From DASUCS01 sp041166385 (lineage in GTDB: Bacteria > Actinomycetota > Acidimicrobiia > Acidimicrobiales > JACDCH01), in assembly GCA_041166385.1 (NCBI GenBank), contig JBEEFW010000035.1, positions 1-64,000 of the forward strand: DNA of 64,000 nucleotides, given 5' to 3'. Both the position numbers and the translations under genes were made by a program. The notes under the pieces were generated by a model that had not been told where the DNA came from, did not search any database, and saw only the letters and a program-made list of their open reading frames with translations. This document shows, in pieces, positions 29,014 through 37,780 of the stretch. The first letter of the stretch is position 1, and every line of letters begins with the position of its first letter.

Positions 29014-30629
29014 ACGGGCACGGCGGTGAGCTCGCGCTGGCCGCGCTGGCCGGTTACGGCGTGCGCGAGATGTTCACGCTGTCCGGCGGGCACATCTTCC
29101 CGTTCTACGACGCGGTGGTGAAGGGCGCGAGCGATGACTGGCGCATCATCGACGTTCGCCACGAGCAGACGGCGACGTTCGCGGCCGAGGCAACAGCGAA
29201 ACTGACGCGCCGGCCCGGGCTCGCGGTGCTCACCGCAGGACCCGGTGTCACCAACGGCATCTCCGCGGTGACGTCGGCGCACTTCAACGGCACGCCATTG
29301 GTGGTGCTCGGTGGTCGCGCTCCGCAGGCGCGTTGGGGTGCCGGTTCCCTGCAGGAGTTCGCTCACGTGCCGGTGCTCGCGCCGATCACCAAGCGGTCGG
29401 TCACCGCCACCGACGTCGACGGCATCGCGGCGCTCGTCGACGAGTTGGCGCGCGACGCACTCACCCCGCACCGCGGTCCGGTGTTCTGCGACTTTCCACT
29501 CGACGTCGTGTTCCGCCACGGCGAGAGCGAGATTCCGGAAGCCGTCGTTCCCAGCGGCGTCGATCCCGATCCCGACGAGGTCGCGCGGGCCGCCGGGTTG
29601 ATCGCGGGCGCGCAGCGGCCGGCGATCATCGCCGGCACCGACGTCTATTTCGACGGCGCATGGGACGCGTTGCGCGCCGTGGCCGAGTCGCTCCGCGTGC
29701 CCGTGTACGCCAACGGCCTCGGGCGGGGTTGCCTGCCCGCCAACCATGAACTCGCGTTCTCGCGTACACGTGGGCTGCTGAAAGCCGAGGCCGACGTCGT
29801 CGTCGTCATCGGTGCGCCACTCGACTTCCGCCTGTCCTTCGGCTCGTTCGGCGACGCGCAAGTGGTGCACGTCGTCGACAGCGACGCGCAGCGCGCCGCC
29901 CACGTCACGACGGCGGCCGCACCGTGTGGCGACTTGGGCACGATTCTCGCTGCGTTCGCGAACTGGTCGGGTGATCGCGCGAACCACGAGCCGTGGATCA
30001 CGCGCTTGCGCGACGCTGAGTCCGCCGCGGCTGCCGCTGAGGTGCCGCTGCTCGACGCTGACAGCGATCCGATCAAGCCGACGCGCATCTATGGCGAGCT
30101 GCGTCGCCGGCTCGACCCGGATGCCATCGTCGTGTGCGATGGCGGCGACTTCGTGTCGTACGCCGGCAAGTACATCGAGTCGTACGGACCAGGATGCTGG
30201 CTCGACGCCGGGCCGTACGGCTGTCTCGGCACCGGGATGGGCTACGCGATGGCCGCGCGTGTCGCACATCCCGATCGCCAGGTCGTGGTGATGCTCGGTG
30301 ACGGCGCCGCCGGGTTCTCGTTGATGGACGCCGACTCGCTCGTGCGGCACGACCTGCCGGTCGTGATCGTCGTCGGCAACAACGGCATCTGGGGTCTTGA
30401 GAAGCACCCGATGCAGGCGATCTACGGCTATGACGTCGCGGCCGACCTGCAGCCCGGGTGCCGGTACGACCAGGTGGTCGCCGCGCTGGGCGGCGCCGGG
30501 GAGTTGGTGACGTCCCCAGACGAGATCGGTCCGGCGATCGACCGCGGGTTCGCCTCGGGTGTGCCCTACGTCGTCAATGTGCTCACCGATCCGGCGGACC
30601 AGTACCCCCGCACGTCGAACCTCGGATGA
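29010..30629 (+). CDS. TPP-dependent acetolactate synthase/2-hydroxyacyl-CoA lyase-like enzyme
   Basis: A 539-residue thiamine-diphosphate enzyme. The Pyr domain has the catalytic Glu in RHEQTATFAAEA and the TAGPGVTNG loop; the PP domain has the TPP/Mg motif MLGDGAAGFSLMDADSL ending in NNGIWG. The sequence fits the acetolactate synthase/oxalyl-CoA decarboxylase/2-hydroxyacyl-CoA lyase group, and the acyl donor cannot be named. No small regulatory subunit is adjacent, which argues against a dedicated branched-chain amino acid enzyme. Coupled to both neighbours by overlapping stop/start codons. Confidence 0.88.
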   Translation: MNGHGGELALAALAGYGVREMFTLSGGHIFPFYDAVVKGASDDWRIIDVRHEQTATFAAEATAKLTRRPGLAVLTAGPGVTNGISAVTSAHFNGTPLVVLGGRAPQARWGAGSLQEFAHVPVLAPITKRSVTATDVDGIAALVDELARDALTPHRGPVFCDFPLDVVFRHGESEIPEAVVPSGVDPDPDEVARAAGLIAGAQRPAIIAGTDVYFDGAWDALRAVAESLRVPVYANGLGRGCLPANHELAFSRTRGLLKAEADVVVVIGAPLDFRLSFGSFGDAQVVHVVDSDAQRAAHVTTAAAPCGDLGTILAAFANWSGDRANHEPWITRLRDAESAAAAAEVPLLDADSDPIKPTRIYGELRRRLDPDAIVVCDGGDFVSYAGKYIESYGPGCWLDAGPYGCLGTGMGYAMAARVAHPDRQVVVMLGDGAAGFSLMDADSLVRHDLPVVIVVGNNGIWGLEKHPMQAIYGYDVAADLQPGCRYDQVVAALGGAGELVTSPDEIGPAIDRGFASGVPYVVNVLTDPADQYPRTSNLG

Positions 30630-31063
30630 GACCCGACGAGCTTGCAGCGCGGGAGGCGGTACGCGAGTCGATCGCGCGGTACGCCCACGCCGTCGACCAC
30701 GGCAAGTGGGACGACGCCGCGGCGTGCTTCACAGACAACGGTGTGCTCGAGATCCGGGGCGTCAGCCGGCACGAGGGCCGGGCGGCCGTCGTCGAGATGT
30801 TCAAGGGCGCGGGACGCAAGCTGGCATCGACGTCGACGAAGGCGTTCATCCGCCATCACGTATCGAGCATCTCGATCAACGTCGACGTGACCGCCGGGAA
30901 GGCCTCGGCGACGTCGTACTTCTTCGTCCTCACCGAAATCGGCCCCGACCACTGGGGCACGTACCGAGATCAGCTGGCCCGAGACGACGGCTCAGGCGAC
31001 TGGCTCTTCACCGACCGCAACGTCACCGTCGAAGGCCGCACCGCCCCCAGCCGCATGACCTGA
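30626..31063 (+). CDS. SnoaL-like/NTF2-fold protein
   Basis: A 145-residue NTF2-fold protein of the SnoaL-like type: an N-terminal helix (VRESIARYAHAVDHGKWDDAAACF) followed by ISINVDVTAGKASATSYFFVL and WLFTDRNVTVEGR. Members act as small isomerases, dehydratases or hydrolases, or have no known activity. It is the last gene of the coupled lipoprotein-hydrolase-TPP enzyme operon and is followed by a large hairpin. Confidence 0.82.
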   Translation: MRPDELAAREAVRESIARYAHAVDHGKWDDAAACFTDNGVLEIRGVSRHEGRAAVVEMFKGAGRKLASTSTKAFIRHHVSSISINVDVTAGKASATSYFFVLTEIGPDHWGTYRDQLARDDGSGDWLFTDRNVTVEGRTAPSRMT

Positions 31064-31079
31064 CAGCACGGCCCCCTCG

Positions 31080-31127
31080 AAATCCCACTCAGACGTACAC
31101 ATTTCTGTGCACGTCTGAGTGGGATTT
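31080..31127. terminator. 21-bp hairpin between convergent genes
   Basis: Arms 31080-31100 and 31107-31127 pair over 21 positions with a single mismatch and a six-base loop (ATTTCT). It lies between the converging SnoaL and thioesterase genes and can act on both strands; AAA/TTT flank the stem ends. Confidence 0.7.
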
Positions 31128-31138
31128 GGCGACGTTGG

Positions 31139-31516
31139 CTATCGGGCCTTCTCCATGAAGCGGTCGATGTCGACGATCACTCTGGTGACCTTGCCCGCGG
31201 CGACCAGGCCGCGCTCGTCGTGGACGGACACGGCGAACGTGAGTCGCCGGCCTTCGATGTCCTTGAGCGTCGCCTCCGCGCGGACTTTGTGACCGACGGC
31301 GGTGGGTGCGAGGTGGTCGAGCTGCACCCGCATGCCGACCGTCGTGGTGCCCGGGCTGAGCCGGCCCTCGATCGCTTTGATCGACGCCTCCTCGACGAGC
31401 CCGACCACGCGGGGTGTCCCGAGAACGGCGACGCTCCCGGACCCGAGCGCGATCGCGGTGTCCTCATCGCTGACCGCGATCCTGACCTCTGCGGCCAGGC
31501 CTAGTTCCGGGGGCAC
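31139..31516 (-). CDS. Hotdog-fold thioesterase (FlK-like)
   Basis: About 125 residues of hotdog fold, similar to fluoroacetyl-CoA thioesterase FlK and its relatives: VLGTPRVVGLVEEASIKAIEG, VGMRVQLDHLAPTAVGHKVRAEATL and RRLTFAVSVHDERGLVAAG. The Thr/Glu/His triad positions of FlK appear to be present (TPRVVGLVEEA and DHLAPT). The frame runs on for another 810 bases, but that part is antisense to tldD. The GTG at 31516 gives the family's normal length. It is divergent from tldD with a 63-bp gap. Confidence 0.82.
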   Translation of the reverse strand: MPPELGLAAEVRIAVSDEDTAIALGSGSVAVLGTPRVVGLVEEASIKAIEGRLSPGTTTVGMRVQLDHLAPTAVGHKVRAEATLKDIEGRRLTFAVSVHDERGLVAAGKVTRVIVDIDRFMEKAR

Positions 31517-31579
31517 CGGGATACGATACGCAGCCTCCGAATTGCCTGCGAACCCGAGTCCATCTGTGAAGGGGAGCCT

Positions 31580-32971
31580 GTGCTCGAAGAATCCGTCATC
31601 CAGCGCGTTCTCGGTGCTGCCCTGCGCACCGGCGGGGAGTTCGCAGAGATCTTCGTCGAGGACAAGCGGTCGTCCTCGGCGCGGCTCGACGACGGCAAGA
31701 TCGAGGAGCTGAGCTCCGGACGCGACCGCGGAGCGGGCATCCGCGTCATCGTCGGCGAGACCACCGGGTTCGCCCACACCGCTGACCTCTCGGAGGACGG
31801 GCTCCGCACCGCGGCCGAGGCGGCGGCGGCCGCCGCCCGCGGCAACCCTGGCGGCGAGCGCATCGTCAACCTCACGAAGGTGAACGCGCCCCGACCGAAC
31901 GACGTCGCCATCCAACCCGACTCGATCGAGAAGGCCGTGAAGGTCGGGCTGCTCACCCGCGCCGATGCCGCCGCCCGCGATGAGGGCGGCGCGATCAAGC
32001 AAGTCACCGCGCGACTCGCCGACAGCCGTCGCCGCATCCTCGTCGCCAACAGCGACGGCTTGCTGGCCGACGACGATCAGGTGAAGACGCTGTTCGCCGT
32101 GCAGTGTGTCGCCACCGGCGACACCGGCATGCAGACCGGCTATGAGTCGATCGGGCACACGATCGGGTGGGAGCTGTTCGATCGCGTCGACGTCGAAGAA
32201 CACGCTCGCAAGGTCGCGCGACAAGCGCTCACCAAGCTGAACGCCCGCCCCGCCCCTTCGGGCACGATGCCGGTGGTCATCGGCCGCGGCGGTGGAGGCG
32301 TGCTCTTCCACGAAGCATGCGGCCACGGTCTCGAGGCCGACCTCGTCGGCAAGGGCGCATCGGTGTTCCGCGGGCGCAAGGGCCAGCAGGTTGCGTCACC
32401 GCTCGTCACGCTCGTCGACGACGGCACCATGGGCGAGGAGTGGGGTTGCTTCGCCATCGACGACGAAGGCACGCCCGCGCAACGCAACGTCCTGATCGAA
32501 GACGGCATGCTCACCGACTACATGTACGACTTCCTGCGTTCGCGTAAGGAAGGTCGTCAGCGCTCGGGCAACGGACGCCGCCAGAGCTACCAGCACCTAC
32601 CGATGGTGCGCATGACCAACACGTTCCTGATGGCGGGCGACGACGATCCAGCCGACATCGTCGCCGGTACCGAGCGCGGCGTGTTCGTCAAGGCGCTCGG
32701 CGGGGGACAGGTCAACACCGCGACAGGCGACTTCGTGTTCGGCATGACCGAGGCGTACCTGATCGAGAACGGCGAGATCACCGATCCGTTGCGCGAGGGC
32801 AACCTCATCGGCAACGGCCCTGAGGTGCTCACGATGATCGAAGCGCTCGGCAACGACTTCGCCATGGGCCCTCCCGGCACGTGTGGCAAGGACGGTCAGG
32901 GTGTCCCCGTTGGCGACGGTGTGCCCACGCTCCGAGTGAAGGCGCTGACCATCGGCGGCACCGCCGCATGA
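31580..32971 (+). CDS. tldD: Metalloprotease TldD
   Basis: A 463-residue TldD. The zinc-binding HEACGH lies in GGGGVLFHEACGHGLEAD, followed by the family blocks GSGNGRR-like RQRSGNGRRQSYQHLPMVRMTNT and FVKALGGGQVNTATGDFVFGMTEAY. TldD with TldE forms a heterodimeric protease that trims unfolded peptides and RiPP precursors. The start is GTG with GGGGAG upstream. Confidence 0.95.
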   Translation: MLEESVIQRVLGAALRTGGEFAEIFVEDKRSSSARLDDGKIEELSSGRDRGAGIRVIVGETTGFAHTADLSEDGLRTAAEAAAAAARGNPGGERIVNLTKVNAPRPNDVAIQPDSIEKAVKVGLLTRADAAARDEGGAIKQVTARLADSRRRILVANSDGLLADDDQVKTLFAVQCVATGDTGMQTGYESIGHTIGWELFDRVDVEEHARKVARQALTKLNARPAPSGTMPVVIGRGGGGVLFHEACGHGLEADLVGKGASVFRGRKGQQVASPLVTLVDDGTMGEEWGCFAIDDEGTPAQRNVLIEDGMLTDYMYDFLRSRKEGRQRSGNGRRQSYQHLPMVRMTNTFLMAGDDDPADIVAGTERGVFVKALGGGQVNTATGDFVFGMTEAYLIENGEITDPLREGNLIGNGPEVLTMIEALGNDFAMGPPGTCGKDGQGVPVGDGVPTLRVKALTIGGTAA

Positions 32972-33028
32972 GCGTGCGAATGCGGCCACAGACGAGCGAC
33001 CGCCAGGGAGCCGGCTGTGCTGGGGTGT

Positions 33029-33050
33029 GGGGGCGGAGCCCCCAGGGAGG
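33029..33050 (+). promoter_or_regulatory. Small GC-rich hairpin and ribosome-binding site before tldE
   Basis: GGGGGC (33029-33034) and GCCCCC (33038-33043) form a tight stem with a three-base loop immediately before the AGGGAGG Shine-Dalgarno sequence of tldE (33044-33050). It could influence the relative output of tldD and tldE. Confidence 0.35.
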
Positions 33051-33056
33051 TGAAGC

Positions 33057-34412
33057 ATGAGCGAGGGCAGCGTCGACGAACTGCTCGCGATCGGCGATCG
33101 CATCATCGGGTGGGCGAAGGACGGCGAAGAGCTCGAGGCGGTCGTCGTGCGCTCGAGCGACACCGAGATCCGCGCGTACGAAGGCGAGATCGAGCAACTG
33201 TCGTCGGCGCAGACGCAGGGCATCGGGATCCGCGTCGTACGGGATCAGCGCGTCGGGTTCGCGTACGCCGGCTCCCTCGACGACGACGTGCTCGGCGAGA
33301 CGCTCGAGGAAGCGCGCGACAACGCCGGCTTCGGCACCGCCGACGAGTTCCTCGGCTTGGCCACCCCCGACGGTGTCGCGGTCGCAGACCTCGACCTGTT
33401 CAGCGAGTCACTCGCGGACTTTCCGACCGACAAGAAGGTCGAGCTCGCCATCGCACTCGAGCGCGCGGCGCGGGCCGCTGACCCCCGCATCTCGGGTGTC
33501 GAGTCGGCCGACTACGTCGACACGATGGCCGAAGGGGCTGTGGTCACCACGAGCGGCATCCGCACGGCGGCGCGCGAAACGGCGGCGTACATCATGGCGT
33601 CGGTTCTCGCGGCCGACGGCGACGAGACCCAGACCGGGTTCGGGTTCTCGGTCGGCCGTGATCCCGAACGGCTCGACATCGCCAAGGCCGCGGCCGATGC
33701 GGCAGAGCGCGCCACCCGCATGCTCGGCGCCACCAAGCCGCCGAGCCAGCGCGTCACCGTCGTGCTCGATCCGTGGGTCACCGCCCAGCTGCTCGGCATC
33801 ATCGGCGGGACGCTGTCGGCCGAAGCCGTGCTCAAGGGTCGCTCGCCGTTCGCCGACCGGATCGGCGACGAGATCGGCAGCGGTCTGCTCACGCTTGTCG
33901 ACGATCCCACGAATCCCGAGGCGTTCACCGCTACGCAGACGGACGGCGAGGGTCTCGCGACCCGCCGCAACTCGCTGATCGAAGGCGGTGTGCTGCGGGG
34001 CTTCCTCCACAACTCCTACACCGCCCGCCGGATGAACACGGTGTCGACGGGCTCGGCCGTGCGCGGCTTCAAGTCCACACCGAGCGCCGGCGCTCGGGCC
34101 GTGTCACTCCTTCCAGGGTCGAAGTCGCAGGCCGAACTATTGGCCGACGTCGGCGACGGCATCCTCATCCAGTCGGTCGCCGGCCTGCATTCGGGCGTCA
34201 ACCCCGTGTCCGGCGACTTCTCGACTGGTGCGCAGGGGCTGCGCATCGTCGGCGGGCAACCGGGGGCGCCGCTGCGCGAGTTCACGATCGCTTCGACGCT
34301 GCAGCGCATCCTTCACGACGTACTCGCGGTGGGCGCCGACATCGAGTGGTTGCCGATGTCCGCGGCGGGTGTCTCGCTCGTCGTCGCCGACGTGACTGTC
34401 TCCGGGTCGTAG
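33057..34412 (+). CDS. pmbA: TldE/PmbA family protein
   Basis: A 451-residue partner of TldD from the same fold but without the HExxxH metal site, as expected for TldE. Features include the N-terminal YEGEIEQLSSAQTQGIGIRVV, TGFGFSVGRDPERLD, FLHNSYTARRMNTVSTGSAVRGF and a C-terminal SGVNPVSGDFSTGAQGLRI block. The ATG has an ideal Shine-Dalgarno sequence six bases upstream. Confidence 0.93.
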   Translation: MSEGSVDELLAIGDRIIGWAKDGEELEAVVVRSSDTEIRAYEGEIEQLSSAQTQGIGIRVVRDQRVGFAYAGSLDDDVLGETLEEARDNAGFGTADEFLGLATPDGVAVADLDLFSESLADFPTDKKVELAIALERAARAADPRISGVESADYVDTMAEGAVVTTSGIRTAARETAAYIMASVLAADGDETQTGFGFSVGRDPERLDIAKAAADAAERATRMLGATKPPSQRVTVVLDPWVTAQLLGIIGGTLSAEAVLKGRSPFADRIGDEIGSGLLTLVDDPTNPEAFTATQTDGEGLATRRNSLIEGGVLRGFLHNSYTARRMNTVSTGSAVRGFKSTPSAGARAVSLLPGSKSQAELLADVGDGILIQSVAGLHSGVNPVSGDFSTGAQGLRIVGGQPGAPLREFTIASTLQRILHDVLAVGADIEWLPMSAAGVSLVVADVTVSGS

Positions 34413-34432
34413 CCCTCGACTAGAAACCCGGC

Positions 34433-35299
34433 GTGCCGATCCTGCACGCCATCGTCCTCGGCATCGTCCAAGGCCTGTCGGAGTTCCTGCCGATCTCGTC
34501 GAGCGGTCACCTCTTGCTCACTCCATGGGCGTTCGGGTGGCACGACTTCGTCGGCAACGCGGACCTCGAGAAGACGTTTGACGTCGCGTTGCATCTCGGT
34601 ACCCTCCTCGGCGCCATCGCCTACTTCCGAGCGGACATCATCACGCTGGTCCGGGCGGCGTTCTTCCCGCGCCGGGCGCCAGCGGTGGTTTCTGCAGGCA
34701 CGCTCGCCGCCGACCACCCGACCCCGGAAGCCGAACGACGGCTGGCGTGGCTGTTGCTGCTGTCGTGCATCCCCGGTGGGATCACCGGAGCGCTGCTCGA
34801 AACGCCGATCGAAGAGCACCTCGGCCAGATCTGGCTGATCGGCGTGATGCTGATCGTCTTCGGCCTCATCCTCTACTGGGCCGACCACCTCGCCGGTGAT
34901 CGCTCGATCACCGACTTCCGCGTTCGCGATGCGGTGCTGATGGGCGCCGGTCAAGCGCTCGCGCTCTCGCCGGGTGTGTCGCGTTCCGGGGTCACGATCA
35001 GCGTCGGTCGCAAACTCGGCTTCGATCGCGACGCGGCCGCTCGGCTGTCGTTCCTGATGGGCCTGCCCATCATCGGCGGCGCGGTCGCATTGAAGCTCGG
35101 CAAGCAGTTCGCCAACGGGTTCCCCGATGGCTTCGCCGCACCGTTCTTCTGGGGCATCGTGGCGTCAGGAGTCAGCGGTTACATCGCCGTCTGGGCGCTG
35201 CTCCGCTTGATCCGCACGCGCGGCTTCACTCCGTTCGTGATCTACCGCGTCGCCATCGGTCTCGTCGTGCTCCTCGTGTACGCGACGGGCATCAGGTAG
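34433..35299 (+). CDS. uppP: Undecaprenyl-diphosphatase UppP
   Basis: A 288-residue polytopic membrane protein that dephosphorylates undecaprenyl diphosphate to recycle the cell-wall lipid carrier. The two active-site blocks are clear: GLSEFLPISSSGHLLL near the N-terminus (Glu and PISSSGH) and SPGVSRSGVTIS in the second half. Start codon GTG, 20 bp after tldE. Confidence 0.96.
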   Translation: MPILHAIVLGIVQGLSEFLPISSSGHLLLTPWAFGWHDFVGNADLEKTFDVALHLGTLLGAIAYFRADIITLVRAAFFPRRAPAVVSAGTLAADHPTPEAERRLAWLLLLSCIPGGITGALLETPIEEHLGQIWLIGVMLIVFGLILYWADHLAGDRSITDFRVRDAVLMGAGQALALSPGVSRSGVTISVGRKLGFDRDAAARLSFLMGLPIIGGAVALKLGKQFANGFPDGFAAPFFWGIVASGVSGYIAVWALLRLIRTRGFTPFVIYRVAIGLVVLLVYATGIR

Positions 35300-35311
35300 C
35301 GCGTCGCGCGA

Positions 35312-36235
35312 TCAGCTCTTGGTCGGACAGACGAGATCCGCGGTGCAGTCGAGCAGCCAGTTGCGCACGACCGGGATGTCGATGCGCTGATAGCCGCCGA
35401 GGTACCGGCAGTTGTCCGTGTAGCCGTAACTCGTGTCGGCGACCACATAGCCGCCGTGCATCGCCGGTCCACCTGAGTCGCCGAAGCAGGTACCTCCACC
35501 GGCGCGCGGATCGTGCTCGTTGCCGTTCATCTGAAGGAGCTGGGAGGTGAGCTTCTGGCCCACTTCGGTCGTGTATCTGCGGACGATCGGCTGGCGTTCG
35601 GGCGTCGGCTTCTGCGGCCCCGAGTCCGCCTGTCGCACCTCGGTGCCGTAGCCGATCGTGAGGAAGTTCGTCTTGTTCAGCTTGGGTTGCTGGTACTGGT
35701 CGAGATAGTTCGCGGGGGCGATCGGTGATGTCGGCAGGCCAGGTGCGGTGTCGAGGATGATGACGCCGGTGTCGTTCCAGTTCCTGGTGTCGGTGAAGTC
35801 GCTGTAGCTCGGATGCGTCCGCGGCGCGCCAAGGTAGTAGTGCTGGTCGCCTTGGTATCGAGGCGCCACGATGTCGGCCGGCGCGTACCCGACGGTCGAA
35901 ACGGCATCTGAAGGGCCGGTGTCGTCAGCGGCGCGGGGGACGTCTCGCTCGGCCTCGTCCGCGGTGCGAGAGATCAGAGGGTCGAAGGTCACCACCACCT
36001 TGCCGATATCCTGGAAGGTGCAATGCGCGGCCGTGAGTACGACCCTTGGCGCAATCAAAGTTCCGGAGCAACGGAACCGTCCGTCGGGTTGGTAGAAGAC
36101 GATCATCGCCACGTTCGAATACGTGTTCGCAGTGTCCTCGGTGCCACCGGTGATCGCAACTGCGGGCGCTGACATCGCGAGGATGGCGGAGCCACCGACG
36201 ATGCTGGCAACGAGCGTTCGGAGAACCTTGCGCAT
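35312..36235 (-). CDS. Secreted trypsin-like serine protease
   Basis: A 307-residue S1 protease. A Sec signal peptide (KVLRTLVASIVGGSAILAMS, cleavage after APAVA around residue 27) would leave an ITGG N-terminus of the chymotrypsin-like type, with essentially no propeptide. The catalytic triad is His71 (LTAAHC), Asp155 (NWNDTGVIILD) and Ser254 (CFGDSGGPAM). Four cysteines fit two disulfides around the active site. GGGAG precedes the ATG. It lies 87 bp downstream of a SAF-domain gene on the same strand. Confidence 0.92.
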   Translation of the reverse strand: MRKVLRTLVASIVGGSAILAMSAPAVAITGGTEDTANTYSNVAMIVFYQPDGRFRCSGTLIAPRVVLTAAHCTFQDIGKVVVTFDPLISRTADEAERDVPRAADDTGPSDAVSTVGYAPADIVAPRYQGDQHYYLGAPRTHPSYSDFTDTRNWNDTGVIILDTAPGLPTSPIAPANYLDQYQQPKLNKTNFLTIGYGTEVRQADSGPQKPTPERQPIVRRYTTEVGQKLTSQLLQMNGNEHDPRAGGGTCFGDSGGPAMHGGYVVADTSYGYTDNCRYLGGYQRIDIPVVRNWLLDCTADLVCPTKS

Positions 36236-36322
36236 GGACCTGCTCCCACGAGACGAGTGACCTGTTCGGTCACGGACCCTAGAGCAGCAATTGGCGTTTC
36301 GCCCGAAATGCGAAACGTCCGA

Positions 36323-36973
36323 TCAGAAACCTGTCAGCGCGGGCACGACAGTGCCCGCCACGATCGCGAACGCAACAGCTTCCGCGTCTGCGCTCCGGAC
36401 GGCCACCGTCACCCGTTGCTCGTCGACGGCCACGACCAGCGCGTCGTGGGCCACGGTGAAGGCCGGCGCCTCATCCGCGCTCGCGCTCGACACGTCGAAG
36501 CCCGCGATGAGATCGACGTGATCGCCGACGGACAACGTCACCACGGCCGGACCGACAGGGATGGCCAACGCCCGCCAACCACGCGGGATGAGAGCAGCAA
36601 CGCCGCGCAGTCCAGCCGGCGCGAGACGCGCCGCTAGCACCGCTTCGCCAGGCTCGATGGTGGCCACCACCGTCCGCCCAACTGGCGATCCCTCGGTCGC
36701 ACCATCCGGCACGACGCCCTTTGGCCATGACTGGATCGCGATCGCGTCGGCGTCGATCACGTCGCCGACGACAATGCGGTGACGGGCCACGGCGACAGTG
36801 CGCTGCTCACCCCATTGCCGTCGCGCGTCGATCACGGTTGCCGCGGCTCGCTGCACGACCGACAACGCGATCAGCACGACGACCGCGGCGGCGCCGACGC
36901 GCACAAGCGGGTGATGACGGACACGTCTTGGCAACAGGCGGCGACGGGCGATGACGCGACGGCGCATACGCAT
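36323..36973 (-). CDS. SAF-domain protein (CpaB/RcpC-like)
   Basis: A 216-residue protein with an Arg-rich N-terminus, one membrane segment (VRVGAAAVVVLIALSVVQ), a SAF domain (VAVARHRIVVGDVIDADAIA ... GRTVVATIEPGEAVLAARL) and a C-terminal RcpC-like segment (VGDHVDLIAGFD). CpaB proteins function in Flp-pilus assembly, but no pilus genes are nearby, and actinobacteria often have stand-alone copies next to fmdB as here. The role is therefore open. Confidence 0.78.
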   Translation of the reverse strand: MRMRRRVIARRRLLPRRVRHHPLVRVGAAAVVVLIALSVVQRAAATVIDARRQWGEQRTVAVARHRIVVGDVIDADAIAIQSWPKGVVPDGATEGSPVGRTVVATIEPGEAVLAARLAPAGLRGVAALIPRGWRALAIPVGPAVVTLSVGDHVDLIAGFDVSSASADEAPAFTVAHDALVVAVDEQRVTVAVRSADAEAVAFAIVAGTVVPALTGF

Positions 36974-37024
36974 GCGCGTTCCTCCTCGAACGAGAGACCG
37001 AGGGGGAAGCCCGCGGGATCGAGG

Positions 37025-37780
37025 TTAGGTCAGCCGCGGGATCACGGCGAACAGCACATCGCGCACGCGGTGCACGTTGGCCTCGAAGAACCCGAAGACC
37101 TGCTCTTGTGTGACCGGTTCGACGCCCGGCGCGCCCTCGAGGCCGGTGTCGTAGTCGGTGATCAGCGCGACGGCTCCGTAGGGGATGCCCGCCTCGCAGG
37201 CGAGGGCCGCCTCCGGATACTGGGTCATGTTGATGACGTCCCAGCCCTGACTCCGGTACCACGCGGATTCGGCGCGCGTGGAGAACCGCGGTCCTTGCAC
37301 GACCACGACCGTGCCGCGGTCGTGGACGCGGATGCCCAACTCGCTGGAGACGGCAATGAGCTCTCGGCGCAGGTGTTCGTCGTACGGGTCGGCCAGCGAC
37401 ACGTGCGTGGGCCCGTCGTCGAACGTGTCGTAGAACGTGTCGCGCCGGCCTGATGTGCGGTCGACGAACTGATCCACCACCACGAAGTCGCCGGGGTGGA
37501 TTGTCGACTGCAGCGATCCGGCGGCGAACGGCGCCAGCAACGCTCGCACACCGAGGGTCTGCATCGCGGCGACGTTCGCCCGGTAGTTCACGCGATGCGG
37601 CGGGAACTCATGGTGCTGACCGTGGCGGGGGATGAACGCGACCCGCACGTCGCCGAGCACCCCGATCATGACGGGGGCGGAAGGGTCGCCGAATGGAGTG
37701 GCGACTGCGTGTTCCTCGACGTCGTCGAGGAACGTGTAGAGGCCGGACCCGCCGAACACGCCGATGTCGGCGTGCGTCAT
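37025..37780 (-). CDS. mtnP: S-methyl-5'-thioadenosine phosphorylase
   Basis: A 251-residue nucleoside phosphorylase of the MTAP type. The phosphate-binding GVFGGSGLY, RHGQHHEFPPHRVNYRAN, VVDQFVDRT, and WDVINMTQYPEAALACEAG (substrate-binding Met and adjacent residues) are all present. It recycles methylthioadenosine to adenine and methylthioribose 1-phosphate. Its ATG overlaps the fmdB-like stop (ATGA). Confidence 0.93.
   Translation of the reverse strand: MTHADIGVFGGSGLYTFLDDVEEHAVATPFGDPSAPVMIGVLGDVRVAFIPRHGQHHEFPPHRVNYRANVAAMQTLGVRALLAPFAAGSLQSTIHPGDFVVVDQFVDRTSGRRDTFYDTFDDGPTHVSLADPYDEHLRRELIAVSSELGIRVHDRGTVVVVQGPRFSTRAESAWYRSQGWDVINMTQYPEAALACEAGIPYGAVALITDYDTGLEGAPGVEPVTQEQVFGFFEANVHRVRDVLFAVIPRLT

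Noticed and set aside
31517..32326. Long minus-strand open frame upstream of the thioesterase, opposite tldD
   Set aside because: It is antisense to a well-supported tldD gene and its translation shows no domain; such shadow frames are common at this base composition.
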